Shown in pieces: positions 57,099 to 64,000 of a DNA stretch of 64,000 nucleotides. The number at the start of each line of letters is the position of its first letter. Positions within the stretch are counted from its first letter, which is position 1. Origin of the DNA: Halobacillus sp. Marseille-Q1614 (GTDB taxonomy: Bacteria > Bacillota > Bacilli > Bacillales > Halobacillaceae); assembly GCF_902809865.1 (NCBI RefSeq), contig NZ_CADDWH010000001.1, positions 3,162,001 to 3,226,000 on the forward strand. The letters are read 5' to 3'. The translations under genes and the position numbers were made by a program. Under the pieces are notes generated by a model. That model was not told the origin of the DNA. It did not search any database and was given only the letters and a program-made list of their open reading frames with translations.

Positions 57099-58475
57099 GT
57101 GGAAATGGATACGATTACTGCCATATCGACTCCAATGGGCGAAGGGGCAATCGCTATTGTACGATTAAGCGGTCCGGAGGCTGTTGAGATTGCAGCCAGC
57201 CTTTTTAGGGGAAAAGATTTAAATCAAGCAGCTTCTCATACGATGCATTATGGAAAATTGATTGACCCTGATTCCGGGGAGGTTGCAGAAGAAGTCATGG
57301 TTTCTGTCATGCGTGCCCCGAAGACGTTTACGAGAGAAGATGTCGTTGAAATTAACTGCCACGGAGGCTTAGTTTCCGTTAACCGCGTTTTAGAAATTGT
57401 ACTGGCCAGCGGTGCTCGTTTAGCTGAACCAGGCGAATTTACGAAGCGGGCGTTTATGAATGGAAGGATCGATCTTTCACAGGCGGAAGCCGTCATGGAT
57501 TTGATTCGTGCCAAAACGGACCGCGCGATGAGTGTGGCTTTAAAACAAATGGATGGACGCCTATCTCACCTTATCCAGGAACTTCGTCAAAAACTTCTGG
57601 AAACCCTTGCGCATGTTGAGGTTAACATCGATTATCCTGAATACGATGACGTCGAAGAGATGTCGAATGAAATGATGCGTGAGAAGACGAGAGAGGTTCA
57701 CACCGAAATCGAAAAACTTCTGGAAACCGCTCGCCAGGGGAAAATTTTACGTGAAGGATTAGGTACAGCAATCATTGGACGTCCAAACGTAGGAAAATCT
57801 TCTCTGATGAATGCCCTTGTGCATGAAAATAAAGCAATTGTTACAGAAATTCCAGGTACAACGCGTGATGTAATTGAAGAATATGTGAACGTGCGCGGAG
57901 TGCCTATACGATTAATAGATACAGCCGGGATTCGTGAAACGGAAGATATCGTGGAACGTATTGGAGTCGAGCGTTCCCGCCAAGTATTAAAAGAAGCCGA
58001 TCTGATCCTCCTTGTGTTAAACTATGGAGATGAACTCACTGACGAGGATCGGAAGCTTTTTGAAGCTGTAAACGATATGAATATCATCGTCATTGTAAAT
58101 AAGATGGACCTCGATCAGAAGCTGGACCTTGAGGAAGTTAAAAGGCTGGCAGGCGATCATCCGGTGATTTCGACAGCCCTTATTCGCGAGGAAGGCATTG
58201 ATCAGCTTGAAAATGCCATCGCTGACACGTTTTTTGAAGGGGATTTGGACACAGGCGATATGACCTATGTCTCCAACGTCCGCCATGTTCAGCTGTTAAA
58301 ACAGGCGAAGCAGGCGTTAGAGGACGCGCAGGAAGGCATGGAAATGGGAGTGCCGATCGATGTCGTTCAAATCGATGTAACCCGTACATGGGAGCTGCTC
58401 GGCGAGATTATAGGAGACGCAGTCCATGAAAGTTTAATTGATCAGCTGTTCGCACAGTTTTGCTTAGGGAAATAA
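57099..58475 (+). CDS. mnmE: tRNA modification GTPase MnmE
   Basis: 458-residue GTPase; with MnmG it forms the cmnm5 group on U34 of several tRNAs. The N-terminal folate-binding domain starts [22 protein letters not shown]; the G domain has GRPNVGKSS (P-loop), TTRDV, DTAG and NKMD. It ends FCLGK with the conserved cysteine. GTG 57099 is 9 nt from AGGAGG; ATG 57105 matches the B. subtilis start but is farther. Confidence 0.96.
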   Translation: MEMDTITAISTPMGEGAIAIVRLSGPEAVEIAASLFRGKDLNQAASHTMHYGKLIDPDSGEVAEEVMVSVMRAPKTFTREDVVEINCHGGLVSVNRVLEIVLASGARLAEPGEFTKRAFMNGRIDLSQAEAVMDLIRAKTDRAMSVALKQMDGRLSHLIQELRQKLLETLAHVEVNIDYPEYDDVEEMSNEMMREKTREVHTEIEKLLETARQGKILREGLGTAIIGRPNVGKSSLMNALVHENKAIVTEIPGTTRDVIEEYVNVRGVPIRLIDTAGIRETEDIVERIGVERSRQVLKEADLILLVLNYGDELTDEDRKLFEAVNDMNIIVIVNKMDLDQKLDLEEVKRLAGDHPVISTALIREEGIDQLENAIADTFFEGDLDTGDMTYVSNVRHVQLLKQAKQALEDAQEGMEMGVPIDVVQIDVTRTWELLGEIIGDAVHESLIDQLFAQFCLGK

Positions 58476-58505
58476 CTATAATAAATAAAAGGAGAGACAA
58501 CCAAA

Positions 58506-60395
58506 ATGACTTACGATGCAGGGCATTACGATGTAATTGTTATTGGTGCCGGTCATGCTGGAGTGGAAGCTGGGCTTGCCGCTGCGAAACGCGGGGCAAA
58601 AACCCTGATGCTGACACTGAATTTGGATTTGGTTGCTTTTATGCCGTGTAACCCGTCTATTGGCGGGCCGGCAAAAGGAATTGTTGTACGTGAAATTGAC
58701 GCACTTGGTGGTGCGATGGGTAAAGTTATCGACAAAACTCATATCCAAATGCGCCTGTTAAATACAAGAAAAGGACCGGCTGTGCGTGCGCTCCGTGCTC
58801 AAGCCGATAAACCTCTATATATTAAAGAAATGAAACGCGTGCTTGAAAACCAGGAAAACTTGACGCTTCGCCAGGGAATGGTAGAGAAACTTCTCGTGGA
58901 AGATGATCAAATAAAAGGTGTTGTAACGGAAACTAAAGCGGCTTACTATGCGCCGACGGTTATCGTAACAACAGGAACCTTTATGCGCGGGCGCGTTATT
59001 ATTGGCGACTTGTCTTATGAAAGTGGTCCAAACAACCAAAGAACTTCAGTTTCTCTTTCTGAGCAGCTGGAAGAGCTTGGTATCGAAATGGTCCGCTTTA
59101 AAACAGGTACACCAATGCGTGTAAACAGCCGTACGATTGATTATTCCAAAACAGAAATTCAGCCCGGAGAAGAGGAGCCTCGTTTCTTTTCCTATGAAAC
59201 GACTGAGTTTATTACCGACCAAATTCCTTGCTGGCTGACTTATACGAACGAAAAAACACACCAGATTATTAATGATAACCTGGGTCTGTCTGCGATGTAC
59301 TCAGGAATGATAAAAGGGACAGGACCGCGTTACTGCCCATCTATTGAAGATAAAATTGTCCGCTTTAATGATAAGCCGCGCCACCAGATTTTCCTTGAGC
59401 CTGAAGGACGCGACACAGAAGAGGTATATGTACAAGGGATGTCAACATCTCTTCCAGAATATATCCAGAAACAAATGATGGAGACCGTGCCAGGACTTGA
59501 AAATGCGGAAATTATGCGTGCCGGCTACGCCATTGAATACGATTCTGTCGTTCCGACAACGCTGTGGCCGACACTTGAAACGAAGAAAATCAGCGGCTTG
59601 TTTACTGCTGGTCAGCTTAACGGAACTTCCGGGTATGAAGAAGCGGCAGGACAAGGGATCATGGCCGGAATCAATGCGGCAGCCAAAGCGCTGGACTTAG
59701 AGCCGCTGATTCTTGACCGTTCGCAAGGCTATATCGGTGTTATGATCGATGACCTTGTAACGAAAGGAACTGATGAGCCATACCGTCTGCTCACATCTCG
59801 AGCTGAGTTCCGCTTAATGCTTCGTCACGATAATGCTGATTTAAGATTGACTGAAATCGGCCACCGTATTGGAACGATCTCTGATGAGCGTTATGCGCGT
59901 TTCCAAGAGAAGAAACGTCTGATTGAAGAAGAGAAAGAGCGCTTGAGCAATCTTATTTTAAAACCGACCGAAGAGGTGCAGGCCGCGATTGAGGAAGCTG
60001 GAGGAAGCCCGCTGAAAGATGCCATTCGTGCCTCTGATCTTCTGCGCCGTCCGGAAATGAAATATGAAGCGATTGATAAAGTGGCACCAAGTGACAAAGC
60101 AGTTGCTGATGATGTAAAAGAACAAGTGGAAATCCAAATCAAATACGCAGGATATATTAAAAAAGCACTTGATCAAATCGACCGTATGCGCAAAATGGAT
60201 TCCAAAACCATCCCAGAAGACATTGATTACGATCAAATTAATGGACTGGCAACGGAAGCACGCGAACGTTTGAAAAAAGTTCGTCCGCTGTCTGTTGGTC
60301 AGGCTTCCCGTGTATCTGGTGTAAACCCAGCGGATGTTTCTATTCTGCTCGTTTATATCGAACAAGGGAAAATTGCAAAAGTATCAGGCGAGTAA
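58506..60395 (+). CDS. mnmG: tRNA uridine-34 modification enzyme MnmG (GidA)
   Basis: 629-residue FAD protein that partners MnmE. The FAD motif [14 protein letters not shown] is near 17-30; [11 protein letters not shown], with its conserved Cys, follows. The C-terminal helical domain carries [18 protein letters not shown] 58506 follows AAAGGAG; 30 bp after mnmE. Confidence 0.97.
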   Translation: MTYDAGHYDVIVIGAGHAGVEAGLAAAKRGAKTLMLTLNLDLVAFMPCNPSIGGPAKGIVVREIDALGGAMGKVIDKTHIQMRLLNTRKGPAVRALRAQADKPLYIKEMKRVLENQENLTLRQGMVEKLLVEDDQIKGVVTETKAAYYAPTVIVTTGTFMRGRVIIGDLSYESGPNNQRTSVSLSEQLEELGIEMVRFKTGTPMRVNSRTIDYSKTEIQPGEEEPRFFSYETTEFITDQIPCWLTYTNEKTHQIINDNLGLSAMYSGMIKGTGPRYCPSIEDKIVRFNDKPRHQIFLEPEGRDTEEVYVQGMSTSLPEYIQKQMMETVPGLENAEIMRAGYAIEYDSVVPTTLWPTLETKKISGLFTAGQLNGTSGYEEAAGQGIMAGINAAAKALDLEPLILDRSQGYIGVMIDDLVTKGTDEPYRLLTSRAEFRLMLRHDNADLRLTEIGHRIGTISDERYARFQEKKRLIEEEKERLSNLILKPTEEVQAAIEEAGGSPLKDAIRASDLLRRPEMKYEAIDKVAPSDKAVADDVKEQVEIQIKYAGYIKKALDQIDRMRKMDSKTIPEDIDYDQINGLATEARERLKKVRPLSVGQASRVSGVNPADVSILLVYIEQGKIAKVSGE

Positions 60396-60410
60396 AGAAA
60401 GGACGGACTT

Positions 60411-61127
60411 ATGGATAGAAATACCTTTCTCCAGGCGTTAAAAGAACAAGGAATCGAATTAGACGAAAAACAGCAGGGCCAATTCCACAAATACTTTGAG
60501 ATTTTAGTAGAGTGGAATGAAAAAATGAATCTTACAGCCATCACTGATGAAGAGGGAGTGTATTTAAAGCACTTCTATGACTCCTTAACGGCTGCTTTCT
60601 ATCACGACTTTTCAAAACCGCTTAGGATTTGCGATGTAGGAGCGGGCGCTGGTTTCCCCAGCCTTCCGCTCAAGATCGCATTTCCGGATTTGAAAGTTAC
60701 GATTGTCGATTCATTAAAGAAGCGAATCACCTTTTTGAACCACTTAGCCCATGAATTAGGATTGAAAGATGTCGCTTTTTATCATGACCGCGCAGAGAAT
60801 TTCGGTAAAAACCCTAAATTCCGCGAAGGCTACGACCTTGTCATGGCTCGCGCTGTGGCAAGAATGTCCGTACTAAGCGAGCTCTGTCTTCCGCTTACAG
60901 CCAAGGGCGGGATCTTCATGGCGATGAAAGGACCGAACCTTGCTGAGGAAATGGAAGATGCGCAAATCGCGATTCAGACAGTCGGCGGTGAAGTTCAAGA
61001 GGTGCATACGTTTGAACTGCCTGAGGAGGGCAGCGAGCGTAATATTGCTCTGATTGAAAAACGCCGTAAAACACCTAAAAAATACCCGCGTAAAGCGGGT
61101 ACACCAAATAAAGAACCTATTCAATAA
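60411..61127 (+). CDS. rsmG: 16S rRNA guanine-527 N7-methyltransferase
   Basis: 238-residue SAM-dependent methyltransferase. [10 protein letters not shown] and the SAM motif [19 protein letters not shown] are typical. ATG 60411 is 15 bp after mnmG. The expected B. subtilis neighbour noc is not next. Confidence 0.96.
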   Translation: MDRNTFLQALKEQGIELDEKQQGQFHKYFEILVEWNEKMNLTAITDEEGVYLKHFYDSLTAAFYHDFSKPLRICDVGAGAGFPSLPLKIAFPDLKVTIVDSLKKRITFLNHLAHELGLKDVAFYHDRAENFGKNPKFREGYDLVMARAVARMSVLSELCLPLTAKGGIFMAMKGPNLAEEMEDAQIAIQTVGGEVQEVHTFELPEEGSERNIALIEKRRKTPKKYPRKAGTPNKEPIQ

Positions 61128-61156
61128 GCTGCCTAATTTTAGGCAGCTTTTTTATT
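61124..61156 (+). terminator. mnmE-mnmG-rsmG terminator
   Basis: AAGCTGCCTAA-TTT-TAGGCAGCTT followed by TTTTATT. Confidence 0.9.
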
Positions 61157-61253
61157 GAAAGAACTCGTCGTTTACGTTTAACGTTAATAAAGAAACGGTC
61201 AGGGGAAACAACTCGCTTTACCAGAGTTAAAAAACAAGCAGGAGGAGATCAAA

Positions 61254-61751
61254 ATGCAGCTAGTCATCCTAGCAGATACGCATATGCCGAAAAAAGCGAA
61301 ACAGCTGCCCGAAAAGCTGGTTCAGGAATTACAAAAAGCCGATCTTATTATCCATGCCGGGGATTGGCAGACTCCGGAAGTGTATGAACAGTTCCAGGAG
61401 TACGGAGAAGTCGTGGGGGTTTACGGCAATATTGATGGACCGGACATTCAAGAGCTCCTCCCCCGTCGGCAAATTCTCGAGCTTAATGGATATCGAATTG
61501 GCTTAGTCCATGGTCATGGAGAAAAAAAGACGACCGAAAAACGTGTAGTGGAAGAATTTGAAGGAGAAGAGCTCGACATCATCATATTCGGCCACTCCCA
61601 TTTGCCGCTGCTGAGATATGTGAAAAAAACGATGCTGTTCAACCCGGGATCTGCGACAGATAAACGCAGACTGCCGCGCTTCTCATTTGGAAAGATTACG
61701 CTGCAGGACGGTATACACGCAGAACATATTTTTTATGATTCCTTCGATTGA
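61254..61751 (+). CDS. YfcE/MJ0936-type metallophosphoesterase
   Basis: 165-residue calcineurin-like phosphodiesterase. The metal motifs are ADTHMP (8-13), HAGDWQ (36-41), GNID (near 60), HGHGE and FGHSHLP. Substrate unknown; family members hydrolyse phosphodiesters or nucleotides. ATG 61254 follows AGGAGGAGATC. It overlaps the convergent glycosylase gene by 19 bp. Confidence 0.88.
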   Translation: MQLVILADTHMPKKAKQLPEKLVQELQKADLIIHAGDWQTPEVYEQFQEYGEVVGVYGNIDGPDIQELLPRRQILELNGYRIGLVHGHGEKKTTEKRVVEEFEGEELDIIIFGHSHLPLLRYVKKTMLFNPGSATDKRRLPRFSFGKITLQDGIHAEHIFYDSFD

Positions 61752-62560
61752 CACGTCGGACAGTAATAACAGCGGCGGGATCCTGCTTTAAATTTAATGA
61801 TTTCTGACCCGTCGATGCGGCAGGGTTTGCCTTCACGGTTAAACACCCAGTGTCGATATTCATAACGCTTTGCCCCTTTGGCTTTCAGGCGTTCAGCTAA
61901 TTCAATATCAGTGGTAATACCTTTATGCTCATAAGAACGCCACATCAGCTCAATGCAGGCCACAGCCGCTTTTTTTAACTGCTGGTCTGTGCAATCCATT
62001 GGCCTTAAATCGGGATGAATGCCCGCGACAAATAAAATTTCGCTTCTTAAGTAGTTGCCAACTCCCGCAATAAAAGCCTGGTCTAACAGAAGTGCTGTCC
62101 ACCTTCTGCGGCGGAAACGCGAGCTTTTAAATCGCTCAACAAGTTCATCGGCTGTCACATAGTCATTTAAAAGGTCGGGACCGACTTTAGCGATAAATGG
62201 GTGGATTTCTACTTCTTCATTCCTCAGTACCTCTATATCTGAAGCGCTGTAAAGGAGCGCAGATTTTTCCTCATTATGGATAGCAAAGCGAAGCTGGCGG
62301 TTCGTCTTCGGATAATTATGAGCATTGCGTATATACCATTTTCCATACAGCTGGTTATGCGAGTAAACAGTATAGCCGTTATCAAAGCAGATCAGCATCG
62401 CCTTTCCTTTTGTTTCTACTTTAAGGATGTTCGCGCTTTTCAATAATGACTCGTAGTCCTTTAAATGATCAAAAGCAAAAAAGATATCAAGTACAGGTTT
62501 TCCGGTGATGGCTTTTTCCACATCATCCGCAGCACGTCGTATTTCTGGTCCTTCCGGCAT
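61733..62560 (-). CDS. Fpg/Nei-family DNA glycosylase (endonuclease VIII-like)
   Basis: 275-residue base-excision glycosylase/AP lyase. The mature N-terminus must be PEGPEIRRAAD (catalytic Pro2, Glu3), so ATG 62560 is the start, not the upstream GTG 62569; AAGGTG is 6 nt away. H2TH region IAGVGNYLRSEILF; C-terminal zinc finger ends CYYCPTCQ. PEGPEIRRAAD is more Nei-like than MutM-like. Removes oxidised bases. Confidence 0.88.
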   Translation of the reverse strand: MPEGPEIRRAADDVEKAITGKPVLDIFFAFDHLKDYESLLKSANILKVETKGKAMLICFDNGYTVYSHNQLYGKWYIRNAHNYPKTNRQLRFAIHNEEKSALLYSASDIEVLRNEEVEIHPFIAKVGPDLLNDYVTADELVERFKSSRFRRRRWTALLLDQAFIAGVGNYLRSEILFVAGIHPDLRPMDCTDQQLKKAAVACIELMWRSYEHKGITTDIELAERLKAKGAKRYEYRHWVFNREGKPCRIDGSEIIKFKAGSRRCYYCPTCQSKES

Positions 62561-62597
62561 TTTTTTCACCTTTTCTTTCCTATATTGTATTTAAATA

Positions 62598-62690
62598 AAA
62601 GAGGGAAATGGCGAGACTCCTGCTTAAAAACGGGCGGCCGAGACCCCGCAGCGAGGAGGTTTCGTTAAGGGAAGCGAGCCAATCCTCATA
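62598..62690 (+). repeat. Family A unit, decayed
   Basis: GGGAAATGGCGAGACTCCTG starts like unit R; GAGACCCCGCAGCGAGGAGG and AAGCGAGCC follow, but the terminal stem has decayed. Confidence 0.65.
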
Positions 62691-62743
62691 AAGAATAGAA
62701 TCTGTGTAAATGAATTATCGTATGTATTTAAAAGAAAAAGCAA

Positions 62744-62780
62744 ATAAAAGGGATCTGAGAATGCTCAGATCCCTTTTTCT
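62744..62780 (-). terminator. SDR gene terminator
   Basis: AAAGGGATCTGAG pairs with CTCAGATCCCTTT around a 4-nt loop, flanked by A and T runs. Confidence 0.92.
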
Positions 62781-62789
62781 CATATTTAT

Positions 62790-63659
62790 TTAGCTGGTCA
62801 TCAGCATGCCGCCGTTAATATGAATGAACTGTCCGGTAATATAAGTGGAATCATCTGAAGCAAGCAATACATAGCTTCCGACATGTTCTACAGGCTGGCC
62901 TGGACGTCCCATTGGAGTTTCCGTGCCGAATTCTTCAACTTTTTCATCGTCAAAGGAAGCCGGAATGAGCGGTGTCCAGATAGGACCTGGCGCTACGCCG
63001 TTGACTCGGATGCCTTTTTCGACTAACTGTGCAGCCATCGATCTCGTAAAGGCAACGACAGCACCTTTTGTTGACGTATAATCGACAAGCTGTGGATTTC
63101 CTTTATAAGGGTTAACAGAAGCTGTATTAATGATGGCACTTCCACGCTCTAAGTGCGGGATAGCAGCTTTTGTCATGTAGAACACAGAATAAATATTGGT
63201 TTTAAATGTTCGTTCCAGCTGCTCAGCAGAGATCTCTGTAAGATCTCCTGTTGGATGCTGCTCGGCTGCGTTATTCACGAGAATATCCAATTTGCCAAGC
63301 TCATTTACCGTCTGCTCTACGGCGTCGCGGCACACAGATTCTTCGCCCACGTCGCCTGGAATTAAAATAGCGCGCCGGCCTTCCGCTTCTATTTTTTCCT
63401 TCGTATATTGTGCATCTTCATGTTCATCTAAATAGGAAATCGCGACGTCTGCCCCTTCTTTCGCATATCCAATCGCGACCGAACGTCCGATTCCGCTGTC
63501 GCCTCCTGTAATTAAAGCAACTTTTCCTTTTAATTTATTTCCACTTGTATAATCCTCATCCGCCTGAAGCGGCAGTGGATCCATTTCGCTTTCATAGCCA
63601 GGCTGTCTATTCTGTACCTGTCCCGGCTGTCCATCTGTTTGTCTATCCATGCGGCTCAT
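62790..63659 (-). CDS. Short-chain dehydrogenase/reductase (YhdF/YghA-like)
   Basis: 289-residue SDR with a polar, Gln-rich N-terminal extension (about 1-40) as in the YhdF/YghA/GsiB-associated group. The NAD(P) motif is TGGDSGIGRS near 51-60; NNAAEQ, the catalytic Ser in INTASVN, and Y-x3-K (YTSTKGA) are intact. Substrate unknown. ATG 63659 follows AAGGAGG. Monocistronic. The 63660-63940 gap shows nothing convincing. Confidence 0.88.
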   Translation of the reverse strand: MSRMDRQTDGQPGQVQNRQPGYESEMDPLPLQADEDYTSGNKLKGKVALITGGDSGIGRSVAIGYAKEGADVAISYLDEHEDAQYTKEKIEAEGRRAILIPGDVGEESVCRDAVEQTVNELGKLDILVNNAAEQHPTGDLTEISAEQLERTFKTNIYSVFYMTKAAIPHLERGSAIINTASVNPYKGNPQLVDYTSTKGAVVAFTRSMAAQLVEKGIRVNGVAPGPIWTPLIPASFDDEKVEEFGTETPMGRPGQPVEHVGSYVLLASDDSTYITGQFIHINGGMLMTS

Positions 63660-63953
63660 ATATAAATTCCTCCTTGTAATTTGTCCCTAGACGTTTCATT
63701 CCACCTGGGCAAATTTTCAAACTATGGAAGTTGTAATTATTATGTTGAAAAAGGGCTTTATGACAATTTAATCCATACGTCTTATACGGTTTAAGTCCCT
63801 AGTAAAAAAGGGTATGGATGAACTATGCCTTGAGATGTGAAATATCTACTAATTTAAACAAAACATTTCTAATATAGGTTTTAAGTTTCTGTACGTGGGA
63901 ATTTTGATTAAAAGCCCAAAGCTTGAATGCTTGAAAAAAAGTAGGTGATGAAC

Positions 63954-64000
63954 ATGAGTCGTAAGGAAAATCAACACGACGATTCATCCGATAATATTTT
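63954..64000 (+). CDS. Partial gene at right edge, unidentified
   Basis: ATG 63954 (MSRKENQHDDSSDNIF) runs off the window. GTAGGTGATGAAC provides a ribosome site; an in-frame ATG at 63948 is too close to it. The 15 complete codons are polar and acidic; they do not match the Noc N-terminus I remember. Confidence 0.5.
   Translation, partial: MSRKENQHDDSSDNI

Noticed and set aside
63660-63760. Sigma-B promoter upstream of the SDR gene (GTTTGA then GTGGAAT)
   Set aside because: Both hexamers are poor matches and spacing is ambiguous.

Overview
The window is the replication-origin neighbourhood of a low-GC, endospore-forming Firmicute of the Bacillaceae. Gene content and order follow the Bacillus subtilis dnaA-metS region on the reverse strand. 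Spore and transition-state genes (bofA, csfB/gin, abrB, yaaH, spoIIIJ) and the oriC arrangement support this. Halobacillus or a close relative is my best guess for the genus; that is memory-based inference and only moderately secure.

Layout, from left to right. (1) 1-9.9 kb: metG (cut by the window edge) diverges from abrB, followed by rsmI-yazA-trmN-yabA-ricT-holB-yaaR-darA-tmk-yaaO, all on the minus strand. (2) 9.9-16.9 kb: gin/csfB, one rRNA operon (16S-23S-5S with no tRNA genes, tandem promoters), then bofA, yaaL and recR. (3) 16.9-21.3 kb: ebfC, dnaX, the SRP RNA, tadA and the plus-strand spore lytic gene yaaH. (4) 21.3-34.1 kb: an accessory block that interrupts the conserved order. It holds a DUF3891 gene, a PfpI-family protein, an orphan siderophore-type N-monooxygenase, acsA, queF with a preQ1 riboswitch, aldA, small membrane proteins, a membrane peptidase, modABC, an unknown gene pair, an orphan holin-like gene and tRNA-Arg. 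It also holds a parS-like site. (5) 34.2-44.4 kb: dgk-dck, tRNA-Ser, serS with a T-box leader, pdxS/pdxT, dacA, guaB and yaaC. (6) 44.4-54.9 kb: gyrA, gyrB, remB, recF, rlbA, dnaN, dnaA, with a two-part oriC flanking dnaA, then divergent rpmH. (7) 54.7-61.1 kb: rpmH-rnpA-spoIIIJ-jag and mnmE-mnmG-rsmG. (8) 61.2-64 kb: a phosphodiesterase, a Nei-type glycosylase and an SDR stand where noc would be expected; a partial gene runs off the right edge.

Functionally the core joins initiation of replication (dnaA, dnaN, yabA, oriC), topology (gyrAB), polymerase loading (holB, dnaX), repair (recF, recR), translation and tRNA modification (serS, metG, tadA, mnmEG, rsmG, rsmI, rpmH, rnpA), nucleotide and cofactor supply (guaB, tmk, dgk/dck, pdxST), and sporulation.

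The most unusual feature is a set of dispersed intergenic repeats. Family A occurs singly and as three ~340-bp composites made of two inverted units. The terminal stems differ in sequence from copy to copy but keep perfect pairing. Family B includes a tandem copy inserted between pdxS and pdxT. Other points to check are a terminator-like hairpin in the dnaA leader, two DnaA boxes upstream of mnmE, and Noc-site-like and parS-like palindromes inside the accessory block.
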